Source: Ophiodon elongatus (lineage: Eukaryota; Chordata; Actinopteri; Perciformes; Hexagrammidae). From it: a stretch of 64,000 nt of DNA. A program made the position numbers and the translations under genes. Location of the stretch: the NCBI GenBank assembly GCA_016806645.1, contig JACSYO010002005.1, positions 679,501 through 743,500 of the forward strand. The letters run 5' to 3'. Shown piece by piece: positions 34,801 to 47,560 of the stretch. The notes under the pieces are model-generated. The model saw only the letters and a list, made by a program, of their open reading frames with translations. It had not been told where the DNA came from and did not search any database. Numbering within the stretch: the first letter of the stretch is position 1; every line of letters starts with the position of its first letter.

Positions 34801-37055
34801 TCCATAACTGCTGGATATGTAAATAGATAACAGTTTGTCAATAAGTCCACAATATAAACTTATAGGGTGTGTAGCATGTCAGACATTTCATGCAGGAGAC
34901 TTTGTTGTTTGTCTCCCATCACGGACCAATTAGAATGTGTGTTTTTATTCACACTAAGAACTATCTTTCCCTTAAGTTAAGTGTGTTTAAGTTGCCTGAG
35001 CATAACTAACCTTAACCATAGTGTGTTTGTCATTTCCAAAATATTTCTCTTTCCTCAAAAGTAGAAAGAAAAAGTTGGAAAAAATAAAATAAATGCAGCA
35101 TTGCTGAGACAACGTGATCTTAGTTACAGCTATTTGTTACTCCCAACTATGTGAGAAACAAATCAGTATTCTTCTGAGGTGAAAAACACAAACCGGTATA
35201 TTTTTTTTTACTGCTGTAGGTTTGGAGATGCCCAAAATGTAAAATTACTGCATTCATATACTTTTAGGAATGAACAATGCTTGACAAACACCCCTCTTTA
35301 CATTGTCCAAGCCATGTAGGATGATGACAAGCTGTGTCCATGCTTTTATGACACGCAGAGATAAGCAACACTCAGGTAAACAAAGAGCACCAGCTGGGCT
35401 TCCTCATTGATCAGATCAAGGAGAACAGTATCATAATGCATAATGGGTCCTGTGCTATATTATTTACAAACCCAGTTTCTAACAACCAGACCCCACTGTA
35501 AGAGACTCCATTTAATGTGGGTCATCATCTGCATGATTAATTCAAGCTTTGCATTTATTTGCAAATGTGTGAATGTTTTCAACCAGCCTGCTTCAATAGG
35601 AAACAGACCATTCAGATCTAGGTCATTTCTTATTTGACTTATTTCTTGCGCATATTTTCTTTTCATATTTTATGAGATATGGTATAATGAATTTACAACC
35701 GTATAGGTTTTTGTTGTTTGTTAGTTTGTTTTTTTCTGTTTAATTGGGCACACTATACAGTATATGCAGTGGCTTAATGAAGACCATGTTGTCATTCAGA
35801 AACAAGTGTCATAAATGTCCCGGGTTGATTATGAAATACTTACTTTGCAGAAGCATCACAATCCTCCCAGCCTCCCAACTGCTGACATTGTGGAGATCCA
35901 CTATATAGAGATATGTACAACTAGACAAAGTGATGAGAGACACCTTGACAAAGATTATCATCTGTAAGTGACAACATTTTGAAATATATTTAGGTCACAG
36001 TAAACTTGTCTTGTCTTCAGCCCTAGTCTCCATACAGCAGTTAGCCCAAGTTAGTTTAGTTAGTGCAGTTAACTAGCAAGCAGGTAGTGATCTGCCACCA
36101 TTAGCTGCTGTAATACAATATTTTGCATGTTTATGTTCTCATGTAACTCGTGCATTGGTGTATTATCAAACGTAGCAGACAAATGGCACACAGTTCTCTT
36201 CTCCTTCATTTGGAGAATTCCTTGGTCAAACACACAGAGCCAGTTAAATGCAGAAAAAGTTTGATCAGAGAGCATTGCTATATGAATGTTCCCAGTGCAT
36301 GGTATTATTACGGGTCCTAGTTCAGGCTACTTACTATAGTTATGAAGCTCACACGCTAGTGTTTGAAAGAAAAGCCAAAGGAATCTAATCCAGAGAGCTT
36401 TGCTACCTCCGCCCTCTGTTCTTGTCTCTCTTTTCCTACTGAAAGATATGAATGTTCGCTCGCCTTGCAGAAGTGCTCAGTTTGTCTCGTCTTTACAGAT
36501 TTTATCAGACATATCGTATCGTCTTGTCACATGATCATATAGAGACTTGCTATTGGACAACATCAACATACATTTCACCCAGCAATCACCACTGCATATC
36601 TGTACATGATGAAATTACCAAAGAAAACAAGATAGTATTAATTTCATTGAATATTCTTTTCATGATTAATTTATCGTTTTGTAGTTTATGTGGAGTAAGA
36701 ATATGATTTTGTTATAGATTACTACTGAATATTGTATAACTAAACCATGACGAAGATGGGTTGCAAAGCCTTTAATACAATTTTAAGGAAAAAATATGGT
36801 TTTCTTGAGATTATACATTCTCTAATTTGTATTTCTGAAAACACATTATTGTAGGGCAACACTACCTGCATTGTCCATATTTACACCCCTGCTAAAAACA
36901 CAAAAGATAAAGCAGGATAAAGTCACTCCATACTGTAGCTGTGAATACGAGTTTGAGGATTATATTTTGATACATCCAATTTCTTTCAGGGAGTTAAAAG
37001 AGGATATTAATAAAACTCCCATGTCTGTGTATTAACTGGAAAGCAATAGAAGGGG
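34801..37055. other. Non-coding, no gene seen
   Basis: AT-rich sequence without a supported gene. At 34960-35040 a CTTAAGTTAAG...CTAACCTTAACC stretch may be a decayed piece of the CTAAACCTAACC-type repeat segment. Confidence 0.4.
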
Positions 37056-37130
37056 AGTCTCTTAGCCTAGCAGTAAGACTGGAAATGAGAAAAAAAAACA
37101 TCTGGCTTGGCTCCGTTGGAAAGTAAAAAA
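37056..37130 (+). repeat. Dispersed fish repeat A, copy 3 (truncated)
   Basis: AGTCTCTTAGCCTAGCAGTA, AGACTGGAAATGAG and CTTGGCTCCGTTGGAAAG match the core of the copies at 10318 and 18741. It ends in an A-rich run that leads into the CA microsatellite. Confidence 0.65.
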
Positions 37131-37138
37131 GAAAAAAA

Positions 37139-37140
37139 CA

Positions 37141-37223
<83 letters not shown>

Positions 37224-37232
37224 AAACACAGA
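37139..37232. repeat. (CA)n microsatellite
   Basis: About 45 CA units with TA, AA and GA interruptions. The minus-strand frames of 92-184 codons rich in Val and Cys are translations of this run. Confidence 0.98.
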
Positions 37233-38729
37233 CACAAGAGCAGTGTGTCGAGTTGTGTGTTTGTTGTAGCACATGAAAGGTAATCTGCTACAGGTGTAAT
37301 GAACCTCTGCGTGGTTACTCTTGTGCAAGCCACGAAAAAATCCCTTTCCACTTTGAATAGTATCACCCAAACCCAACGTGTATCGTAAAGCTGCCCCAAC
37401 ACAGGAGTCCTCCATTATCCGTGTTGAGGCGCAGTATATGATAACCTCCCCATGCTCAAGCTGACCCTCTCTGCTCCCTAGATTGCTTATTGATCCCGCT
37501 TTCTTTACGCATATTGCCACATTCACTTTTTCTCTTAGCCCAGTCTTTTGTGTGGAGACAGTCTCGCCACTGTATTGTATCTTGTTGCATGAAAAATGCT
37601 GAACGGGATGAGCCATGTCACCTTCTCCAGCTTGTCCCCTCCATAAATAATGACCATTTCAGAAGCTCGTCAATTTAGCTTTGTCGAGCAATATTTTTCG
37701 AAAGCATTTATTTTTCCTATTCAATACATCCTCATATTTCATTACCTGAATTGGCACTTTTTTCTTTCTCCTCACTGAAAGCGAGAGTATGGACGTGTGG
37801 CTGTAATCCACAGCACACTGAAACCCAATCAATACACATGATAAAGAGACTTAAATCAATCAATACCACTTTTCCTAGACATCAATCAGATCATACGAGT
37901 AGTGTGATGGACTTTAGATTTTTTATTCCCCAGTAGATTTTCTCTTTCTTAAACATTTTACAGATGGACACAAAGTGTGCAGTGTTTTTTTTGCTGTTGT
38001 TTTATTACCCTTTACATTACAATGTGGGCATACTATATTTACATTACAAACTTTAATTATAACACACTATCTTTTAGTATCATCCAACAGCAGCTCTCCC
38101 CAGTGCTAACCTTTAATGGAGTGCAGCTCTATTGTGTGTTCTCCCTCTAATGACTGTGTCTCTACTTAAAATGAGCAATGAGGTTGTACGTGTGGGAGTA
38201 TTCTTGCATTTCAATATCATCCTGCTGCACTGTCGTCACAGCATTCATTGAAACAAGGGAGGAAATGGATGATGATTCGATGTTGAGGTGGTTCATTCTC
38301 CGGCGAACTGAAATTAAGATCTTCAGTGTTTCATCACTGATGATATCTGGTAGGTAGCTGGACGTTGAAAGTGCATGAAATGATTAATAATTTGGGATTT
38401 CTTTTGGGGGTTGGGAGGTATTTGCTGTGTAGCAGAGGCATTTCCTACTATTTAACTTCACTGCTGTTTTTTTTTTTTTTAGAGGAGCAAAACAAATGTG
38501 TGGATGAGATCAACTGTCGTGCGGCACAAAGGTCACCGGATATGCTTTGCGTGCCTCGGATAATGAGTGAACACAGATACTTGCGAGGGCTACAGTATCA
38601 CCTTGCAAATGGGGGCGGTTTTTGCTTTGTTTTGAGCGAGGATCCTCATATATCATTCAGCCATCTCCTCTGACAGGCAGCCAGCTGTGTCCATGTCAGT
38701 AATCTGTCAGAACAGCAGTTCTCTTCGAT
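37233..38729. other. Non-coding, no gene seen
   Basis: No supported gene. A T12-13 run at about 38467-38480, ending in TTTTAGAG, resembles an acceptor; the frame after it is not recognised. Confidence 0.4.
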
Positions 38730-38960
38730 CAATCATCTCATTACCCATTCCAACATTTTGAAGATGAAAATGACGCGGTGAATTAGATTGGAATTGGCGA
38801 CTCCGGTAGAATTAGCGAGCGTTGAAGGTCCCGGAGGGGGGGGGGGAGAGGGGGGGGAGGCGCACCCTGTGATTGTCCTGGCGACACTGGCTTATTACAA
38901 AAAAATAATTGGGCGGCTTTGACACTTCACGGTGGCCCCCCCTCTGTTTGTCGGTGCCTC
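38730..38960. promoter_or_regulatory. Candidate regulatory block with G-tracts
   Basis: GGTGAATTAGATTGGAATTG, GTAGAATTAGCGAGCGTTGA and AAAAATAATTGGGCGGC surround a run of 11 G and a run of 8 G (38836-38857). It is repeat-free and CpG-bearing with homeodomain-type cores and has no credible frame. Confidence 0.22.
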
Positions 38961-39175
38961 ACTGGGAATGTCTGTGATGAGGCGAAGCCTGGCCTTGTGT
39001 CTTTCGCTGTCGTACAACAAAATCAATGATTCGTAAACAGCGCTCGGTGACCCGGAACACTGCAGTCGGGCTCCGGGTGTCGGATAGGCACCCCTGCCAC
39101 TACGCTCAATGTGATTATACACAGCCAAATGAACACCGAAGTCGTTCACTTCAATGAAAACGTGCGACATGACGC

Positions 39176-39189
39176 ACACACACACACAC
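39176..39189. repeat. Short (CA)n
   Basis: Seven CA units, at the start of a CA-rich stretch. Confidence 0.8.
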
Positions 39190-39417
39190 TCGCGCTCACA
39201 CTGAGGAGCCTTGACAGTGTTCAGTAATTACTTGATCTTGCAGCTCACAGCCTTTGGTAACACACAGGCGGTAAGCCACCCAGACATCCATAGGGTAAAT
39301 GATAGCTCCACAGCACAGTGTGGAGTTTCATACTGAGCAGCCGCTGTGCTTCGTCTCTCCTAGTGACTCTCAAAAGTCCTTCGCACGTCCTAACTTACCC
39401 TAACTGACAGACCTATG

Positions 39418-39422
<5 letters not shown>

Positions 39423-39493
<71 letters not shown>
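39423..39493. repeat. Compound (CA)n-(TC)n microsatellite
   Basis: About 18 CA units (39423-39459) join about 16 TC units (39461-39493). Confidence 0.97.
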
Positions 39494-39494
<1 letters not shown>

Positions 39495-41762
39495 AGACCC
39501 TGGAGCAGGGGTCTGGCAAATGCTGCTCTATGTTGAAAGGGATTAGAAAGATTTGTAAGTGCTCAAGCTGACTCCTTCATGTCAGGATTGCAGCAGTATA
39601 GCTGGAGGGCTGCAGTCGGACTCTTTATTTAAAACGGCGCAAGCAACTTCTTTTTTTTTCCTCAACTTGCTTTTTTTGGGCCGTCCTGCTGAGGCTAATG
39701 TGAGGCAGAGAGGAAGGCTGTCAAAAGCCTGAATACCTCCGGGCCCTGGCATTCTTCCGGCACTATACAGCTGTATTCGCTGTCATTGGTGGATTATTTT
39801 CTCTGTGGGGTTATGATGTTGTTAAGACACTTTTCCTGCCGTAAAGTGGCCATGCGTTGCGGAAGTAGTCTGCTCACTTCTAACTGTATTATTCCTCCCT
39901 GCGGACCTTTGGGGTTCGGTAACACTCGAAGCATATATTCTACAGGCTTGGTAAAGTTTTATATCCATTTTTCAATTCTACGCAGCCCGAGTTGTAAAAC
40001 GTCTGTGATTGAAAATTTCAGTGTTCCCAGAAGAAATACAGGATGTCATGAGTGTAGGAAAAATACACAATCTATCTTACAGTTGCAAAATGCAAGATTT
40101 ATCCTGACTGAAGCGCTCTGGTCTGCATAGCCTAAATCAAATGATTATACGAGCACCAAGAAAACCTATTTGTTTCCCCCTCCTTTCCATTGGCTCTTTC
40201 CAGCACTGCGATCACAACCTTCAATTTCATACATGGCTCTCTGTGACGGCACAGGTTGTATGAATAGCATGGGTCAGGCACATCCCATCCAGCGTTTCAT
40301 TATTCATTGTTCTCATTTTCCGTGAGAGATTCATTTCTTTCAGGAAGTCATCTAGAAAGCATTGAATGCCCATTTCCTGCCGGCCGGTGCGAGCGGGGGC
40401 TGTGGGAACAGCAGGGGTGGGGGTATGGAAATCTAGCAAATGGAGCTGACAAAAAAGGAAAAAAAAGGCTGCCTCTACACAAATTGCCTGCATTTCCCGT
40501 TGATAGGAATCACAGCATGTTTTTGTTGACCATGGTTGTTCATTTAAACATGCTGCGATATCTATGCACCCGAATACCTGAGTTACTTCATTGCCCCCTT
40601 ACATTCTCCCAAAGAAAAAGAACAGCTATTTTTTATGTTTATGAAAAGAACCCAAATGGGGTTGGTAATAATATATTGGCTTGGTCAGCATTGCTCATTT
40701 TGTGATTGCCTCTAGATAACTGAATAGCATTAGGCTGATGCGCCACTTGTGCATGCTTTTCCACAGAAAGACTGATACAATGTGGGGACATGTAGTTCAG
40801 TTGACAAGACAAGAATACATCAGCGGGCAGCAATGTTGCAGAAATGTATAACCTGTGAATCATATGCTTGTATAATCATTGGCACTTTTGCATGCACTGC
40901 AGCTATACAGTACAGGGACACAGTGGGGCATGCTTTTGCAAAAGAAAATGCTAATGCACAGCATTGTTGTGGTTGCCTAATTGGTTTCAGTGGCTTGTAG
41001 ATATGATGAGGTACATTGTTCTTAATTATGGAGCATTGTGGTGTGAGCATAACCTGTAAACATGAATAACCTGTTCATAATCAGCTGGCTGCTTCTGCCT
41101 CTTCAGGGCATTGATCCTTGAACAGTGCTGTCATTGTCTTTACACTGTCTAAGCATTCCTTCCTTGCAGAATACATCACTCTATCTGTGTTTAGAGAACA
41201 CCAACCTGATGTCAATCTCCAGTAATCTTCAGTTGCTTCCAGTTTAGAAACAGAGTACTGATGTTTCCATGGAAACAGCTGAGTTGATATGTATCAGCAT
41301 GTTCCAGCTTAAGTGTGCAGGTGAAATCGTCAATACCGAATCAACCAATATAATATGTATGTACCACAAAGCCCCTGTCTAAGTTTTGTGTTGCCATCAC
41401 TTACTAACACAGTACTAATGTGTTACAGTAATGTGATCACTTTTTTCCCACTAAAGAGGAGACTAAGGGCTTTCAATTAAAAAGTCAGCAATTGTATTTT
41501 AGGTACTAATTCCAGTAAAACTTTACTTTGTTACAATGATATTTGGGTGTCGACTTGTTCGCCGTCTGGTCAGTTTGGCTCAGTGCGTTCAGTGGAGATA
41601 CTGGTCCAACTGCTCAGAGTTGAGAGATGTATGAACTGTGTAGCTGAGGTCCAAATTTGCTTGTTAAACCACAAAACAGGACACGATACAGGAGCTAGAG
41701 CGGATCGTTCACTAATATGGGCTTGGCGGTTTGATCCTTTGCTCCTTCTGTCCACATGCCTA
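39494..41762. other. Non-coding, no gene seen
   Basis: No supported gene. Open frames of 114-132 codons lack motifs and splice support. The interval 40350-40500 is GC-richer and could be regulatory. Confidence 0.4.
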
Positions 41763-42168
41763 CAAGCAGGCTAGCCTCACCCAGCATTTGTAGCAAAACC
41801 TACAAAAAATGATATGCCAAAATTTGTAGATGTACCCAATTTTGGGGAGATGGTTGGGTCCAACAAACAGCGGAGAATGCTGGTCCTCCCCCGTATGAAA
41901 CAAGAAGTCATTACTGATGTTTTTGTCATGTAATTTGCGTTCTTCATTAACGGGTTATTTAAACCCAAATGACAATCTCATCCGAAACCTAACTAAATTG
42001 TTTTGTTGCCTAAACCCAACTGAGTTTCCTGAGTTTTTTTTACAAAGACCGTATGCATGTAAGGGGCGGAAGTTTACTCGAGTTGCTGGCTTTTGTTGGA
42101 CAACGCATGAAAAACGAGGAGTAACTTTTTGTAAAACAGCATACGAACTGTTGTGGGAGATTACGTTA
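41763..42168 (+). repeat. Dispersed fish repeat B, copy 2
   Basis: The longer copy of the repeat at 21160. It adds a middle segment with CTCCCCCGTATGAAACAAG, GGGTTATTTAAACCCAAATG and CCTAACTAAATTGTTTTGTT before the shared AACTGAGTTTCCTGAG, GTTGCTGGCTTTTG and GAGGAGTAACTTTTTG. The middle carries the CTAAACC-type segment also seen at 15480 and 61220. Confidence 0.75.
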
Positions 42169-42860
42169 CCACACCTGTCCTTGAGCAAAAATCTTTACTG
42201 CCCTTCCATCGATGCATCTGTGTGAGTAAGTGTGTGCAAATTAAGGATTGAGAAACAATTTGTAAGCCGTTTTGGTCAGGTAGAGTAGGAGTACATGAGT
42301 ACGAACCATTTACAGCCATTTACAGTTCAGACTATTTGGGCTTATAATTGAAATACAGACTAGTTTACATTTACTGTGGGACAAGATCCAAATGTAGGCC
42401 AGACTTAACTACACCAAACAACTGTGAGAGTGTTAACCCACCTTTGGGTTATATGAAATTCAAACATTTTAAAAGTGTGTCAATATGTAAAATTTTCTGA
42501 GCAGCACAAAATATCCAGGTAGCCGCTGTGATGTGGCGACCCACTGCCACGGAGTCACTATGACAGAGAGAGACTCCGCTTCCCTCCCTCAGCCCTGCTG
42601 CTTTGCCATTGGCTCAGCTCCGGTTAAAATGGATTACTGATAACTACATGTGTTGTATTTAAAAAAAATGAAGCCATCTGATTTAAATGTTCCATTTTCC
42701 CAAAACCTTAACCTTTGGTTTCTGAACGTAATCTCAAACGGGAGTCGCGATGACATTAGGAGAATGCTGCGTGAGATAGGCGCATATGGTCCCGGAGAGT
42801 CAGACTAAAAATAAGGCAAATGTTAATTGCATGCCCAAAACGGAACACAAACTTCAGTTA
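42169..42860. other. Probably old dispersed repeat, limits unknown
   Basis: CAAAACCTTAACCTTTGG and GAACGTAATCTCAAACGGGA (about 42700-42745) are in the style of fish dispersed repeats, and GGAGAATGCTG recurs at 41873 and 20990. No gene seen. Confidence 0.3.
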
Positions 42861-42916
42861 GAGACTCTCTACATGAGACTCTCTGCATGAGACTCTCTAC
42901 ATGAGACTCTCTACAT
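42861..42916. repeat. 14-bp tandem repeat, four copies
   Basis: The unit GAGACTCTCTACAT is present four times in a row, the second with one substitution (GCAT). Confidence 0.97.
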
Positions 42917-43928
42917 GTCTTCTCATGACCCCAACCAACACGTCCTCACATGCTGCCTCGCTACACAGGGCACACCAATTCATGCAATGGTACTGAACAC
43001 AATCTCCGGGGACTTCGGGCTGAGAAAGCAGAACGGTAAAAGGTGGCTCTGCACAGAAATAGCTGGCAACCAGCACCATGCTGCCACCCATTAACGGTAC
43101 ACAGCATCAACATCCATGGACAGCAAACACAGACTAAGCTCTCGCTGTCAGTAAACACCTTTTACACTGAGTTGCAAAATTACTTTTAAGATTTTTCTTT
43201 AAAAAGGCACATCTTGTGCAGTATCTTTCCTGCACTCATGCTCCATTCAGCAGTGAAGGGTGATGGACTTCAAGTTTCCTGGAGCCATTAACTGTCCCCT
43301 CTTTAAAAATAGTCTACACTCATAGCTGTTACCTTTACCATTATGTTATTGAAGCAAATCAAGCCTCAGCAGAGCCACTTACAGACGTTTGTCGTAAAAA
43401 GAAAAACATGAAAGAAGAATAATAGAGATAAAGCTCATACTTGAGCTGTCGTACAGCAGGGCACATTCCTGAGGGCTGCATTGATCCGTCAAAGCTGAGT
43501 GATTCCGTTCACTCCCTTTGATCAACAGAACACGACACATCCTGGACGGGCAGATGGAGCAGATGTGGGGTATCGTGGTGCCATCGCATGTATCAAAGTA
43601 TAGTTGCAGCAAAGGTAATGTGGTGACTCGCTGGTAACTGATACCCCACGAGAGCCAGCTTCTGGTCTGTAAACTTGACAACAGCGTGGATCTGATATCA
43701 ATCAAAGTCACATTGAAAACAATCAGCTGATATGATACACCTCGAGCAGACCGCAGGAGAGATCGGAGGAAGAGGCTGCTGACATGCCGCTGGTATCAGA
43801 CGTGGTGTGGGATCCATTATCACATCTCCCCTTCAGAGGATGTCACCTGCCATTTTACACTACTCAGGGTATTGATCATTTTGCACCACATTTAGAGGAA
43901 ATTCCACCCAAGGTGACGCCAGAAAACC

Positions 43929-43930
<2 letters not shown>
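42917..43930. other. Non-coding, no gene seen
   Basis: A 110-codon minus-strand frame (43379-43711) has unbiased codons and no recognised motif; not called as a gene. Confidence 0.4.
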
Positions 43931-43969
<39 letters not shown>

Positions 43970-43972
43970 GAG
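43931..43972. repeat. (AG)n microsatellite
   Basis: About 20 AG units with two AAG interruptions at the right end. Confidence 0.96.
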
Positions 43973-45755
43973 TAGGACTTATTCTTCTCCTTTGCAAATG
44001 AGCTCTTAGATGAGTTAATTTAATCCCTGGACCAAACAAATTAGAGTTAGGATGTATCATGTTCTCTGCCAAGTCCTAATGGCCTCATCGCTTCTGAAGC
44101 GCCATGTGAGAATGGGAGAGTCCCTCAGCAGTGCCTCATAAAATGCATCCACAGACAGGTGAGGTGCTCTCTCATCCATTAGTCACACAGCTCTATCTAA
44201 TGGATTCGCTATGAATAGACAGGAATCGCTGGCAACCGGTGTATAAGAGTAACACACACTTGATACTTGTTTATCTAATGAGAAGCTACATAAAGATTTT
44301 ACTTTAGAGACTGACTTCCTTTTCTAAAAAGACTGTGGGTTACTAGGCTTTCCATGCAGCGATTTTTATTTATTTTTATTTCAGCCTCTCAGAAGTCCAC
44401 ATGGAAATACAATTAAATATACAAATTGATTGAAATGTCTGTTGAAATGGCGCATTAATGTGTAGTTGAAAAAACGGAAAAATGGCTTCCCTCAGTAAGT
44501 TAGCTCGAGAATTGAAAACTGTTTTGCCGCAGGTGTCCACCATCACATTCATTTTTACCCTTACAAGACCTTAATCCACATCTCAACGAAGCATAGTGCT
44601 TCTACACAAGTAGAACATTTATAAGTGTGTTTATCTTAATGTTCATCCTAGACCTGCATATTTAGTCTTAGTGGGCCCCCTTGCCCTCTTCAAGACTCCT
44701 CCAATGATTTAGTATCGCAGTCATGTAACGTCGTCCGAGTCGTGATGGACAGTTGAAAATAATGGGATTAAAACCAAACCAGAGATGCTTTTATTCTGTG
44801 CAAGAAACAAGAACGTTCTTTATCAAAAACTGGCGTCTATATTACCCACAATGCAACCTATTTTGGTCCAAGTCTACTGGGGTAAACCATGTGCACCTTT
44901 CATCAGGGGAGGGCCATTAAGAGGTCCTAAATAGTTGTCAATCTTTTTATTTAGCCAACTTTTATAATGCACTTACAGCATTGATATTTTATTTAGAATT
45001 GCAATTAAAGAAAATCTCCTAACTTTTAATTGCAGGATTCTTACGGGTCCTTCCAATATTAGAGCCCCGTGTTTGATTAGAGGTTCACCGCTCTGATACC
45101 TAAGTTGTATTTAACCCACTGAAAGTTGGCCCCACAAAGGGAAAAAACGCCTCAGTGCTCTACCATAGAAAAGTACTCAGAAGCACTTAGAGGCACTTCA
45201 GAGCACTCAGACAGTCACAAGTGCTCTAAAATCACTGATAAGTGCTTTAAGATGCTGGAACTCTGAGAAAAAAACAACAAATAGTGAACACAATGTCTGT
45301 AGCAGTGTGAGTGCACTGTCTTTACTTTAAAGTTGTCCACACGTCTGCTGATTATCCAAATGAGCCACTGCAAAGGGGTCTGCTGAGAATGCATGATACT
45401 GCTGGGCTCATGGACACGTTAGAAAACAGAGCAAAATGACTGAGAGCTAATGTGCGGATCAACGTGACAAGTTGTTTTTGTGCCTTTTTTAAAAGGCAAG
45501 AATCACAAATGCGACAATTGGAAAATGCTCATTAAGGAAAAGGCTTTACATGATCAATACTTGTGATGGGCATTTAGAGTTTCAGTGTGGGGTGACAGCT
45601 GATAGACATGCAGACTGATGGCTTATGAACAGTGCATCACATCATATTTCAGATAGAGAAACAAAATGGAAGTTGTACAGGCACATCTACATATCACCAG
45701 ATTGTACTTTACTTTAACTACAACATCTCATTTAACCAAACCAAACATTTAACCA

Positions 45756-45760
<5 letters not shown>
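43973..45760. other. Non-coding; degenerate AGTGCTCT/AGCACT cluster
   Basis: No gene. From 45154 to 45250 the words CAGTGCTCT, AGAAGCACTTA, GAGCACTCAG, AAGTGCTCT and TAAGTGCTTT form a set of direct and inverted short repeats. Confidence 0.4.

Positions 45761-45791
<31 letters not shown>
45761..45791. repeat. (TA)n microsatellite
   Basis: About 15 TA units. Confidence 0.96.
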
Positions 45792-45793
<2 letters not shown>

Positions 45794-46139
45794 AATATGC
45801 AAGGGAGGACTGAGTAACATTTTGAATACAAATAATTAGTTTAAAAGCACTCACCACTGCGCTCGAACTTTGCATCGGACACTTTTATTTCAGCCAATCT
45901 GGTTTTACTGCGGTGGACTCTGTGCACCACTCTCTACAGGATTAAACTGAGCCGTGCACATGAAGATGAGTTAACTTTATTCAGATCGTCTTTCCACCAC
46001 AGCTGGATATTCATGATTTAATAATTAAAAGACATTAAGGATACCCAGTTAATGAAAAAATAAAACAGGTAGGAGAGAATGTTCTTGGGCTTTTTCTCTG
46101 TGGGACAATTTCCATCTTGCTTTGATGGGAGGGAATTCT

Positions 46140-46290
46140 GAGCTGGGGATTTGTACTGCATTTATTCCTCTCACTTTTACTGCAGAGGACATTTGCATTT
46201 AAAGAAGTAGCAAGTTTTTTTTATTTTTTTATATCACTTCTACTTAAGTATATTTCACTAGTACTTTAAACTTCTGTCCAGCCCTGGTTA
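46140..46290 (+). repeat. Possible hAT-type non-autonomous element end
   Basis: CACTTTTACTGCAGAGG, then ACTTCTACTTAAGTATATTT, AGTACTTTAAACTTCTGTCC and AGCCCTGG recall fish elements built of TACTTAAGTA words that end near CAGCCCTGG. Only one end is visible. Confidence 0.3.
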
Positions 46291-46599
46291 TGACTGGTGG
46301 AGAGGTTTTTAGATTGCACCCTATCCGGTATGGTTAAAGATATAGCAACTCTAAATCCTTAATAAAATATGTACTGTAAGGTCTTCACCTGCACCTTTAG
46401 CCTCAGGCTAGAAGTCACAAATAAACGCCTCACACCTCAGCTTGCTCAAAATGTCACCGTCTGACAACTTTAAGCAGCTTTCAGTATTTTTTTTTCTGAA
46501 CCAAGCTGACACCTGTCGTCTTGATTAAAGAAATAAATCAGCCTCTCATATTCTAAAAATATGCCGAATGAAAGTAACTGCTGCTTCCCAAGATCTATA

Positions 46600-47560
46600 A
46601 TTAATGTGGTCACATCCAGAGCGGCAAGAGGAAATCTGATGTTCCCCTCTCCTCTTCTCCTCCTCTCCAGCGGCAACCCAATAATCCCTGAGAGAACAAA
46701 GCGAGCTGTGAAAGCATAAATATAACCGTAGTATGAAAACTTTTAAATTTCTGCTCGTACTGTTCTGACAGCTGCCTGCGCTAATTAGTCATCAAAGGTC
46801 TCCCTCTTCCACCAACAGCTAACACCCGTTCAGTACCATTGCTGCTGTCAGAGCGCGTTTGCATGTCGGCGTTCGTGCCTCCTAATGTAGGTAAAGGCAA
46901 AATAAAACATTCTGTGATGATATTTGATTTGATTGTCATTTAAAATCAAATATGGACCGCAGCCAGGAGTCAGGAAGTCTGACAGGAACAAAGACAGGAT
47001 GGTAAACTGTTAACTGATGAAATCATTACAGCTTTATTGGCCTTATGTGGCAACGATGATATGTGTAACCACTTTGTTTGTCATGGATTATTAATGGTGG
47101 AATGTGAATCGCTGACAGTCCAAGCGAGGCTAAAGCGGAGTATTTGGTTTGGACAGACTTTGTCAAAGTGTCTCCCGCTGTGACAGGAGGATCGCATCCC
47201 TCCCGATTGTCACTGATGATAAATATGGCCCATATAATCCCAGTCGTCTCGGGGAAACCAAAGGGGGAAGACAAACGACGCCAGAGCTCGCTCACTCTGA
47301 GGTTGAAATCATCTTGTTTGATGGGGTACAGGTGGTGATTCACCTAACTCGATTTGCTCATTAAGACCCTCCGATGGTCTCGACGCCATCCGACTCTGGG
47401 GCCAACGGCGGAGGGAAAAAACCTGGCGTATTAAATCAGCTGCTTGACTTCCAGAACTCTCCGCGTCGCCCTGCGAAACCTCTAATCTTTGCAACTGTCA
47501 CTTTCTATTAACACAGCCCGCAGACAATCTGATCAATTATGTAAATGGTGAATAGTGGAT
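46600..47560. promoter_or_regulatory. Candidate regulatory (conserved non-coding) region
   Basis: Almost 1 kb of repeat-free, CpG-bearing sequence with TALE and homeodomain-type sites (GCTAATTAGTCATCAAAGG, GAATCGCTGACAGTCC, GCTGTGACAGGAGG, GGCGTATTAAATCAGC). Open frames on both strands (47026-47364) overlap each other and show no codon bias. The texture is that of a developmental enhancer cluster. Confidence 0.28.

Noticed and set aside
37062..37616. 184-codon minus-strand frame rich in Val and Cys
   Set aside because: Its second half is the CA microsatellite; the first half has no motif and no codon bias.
43379..43711. 110-codon minus-strand frame
   Set aside because: No splice sites, no third-position bias and no recognised motif.
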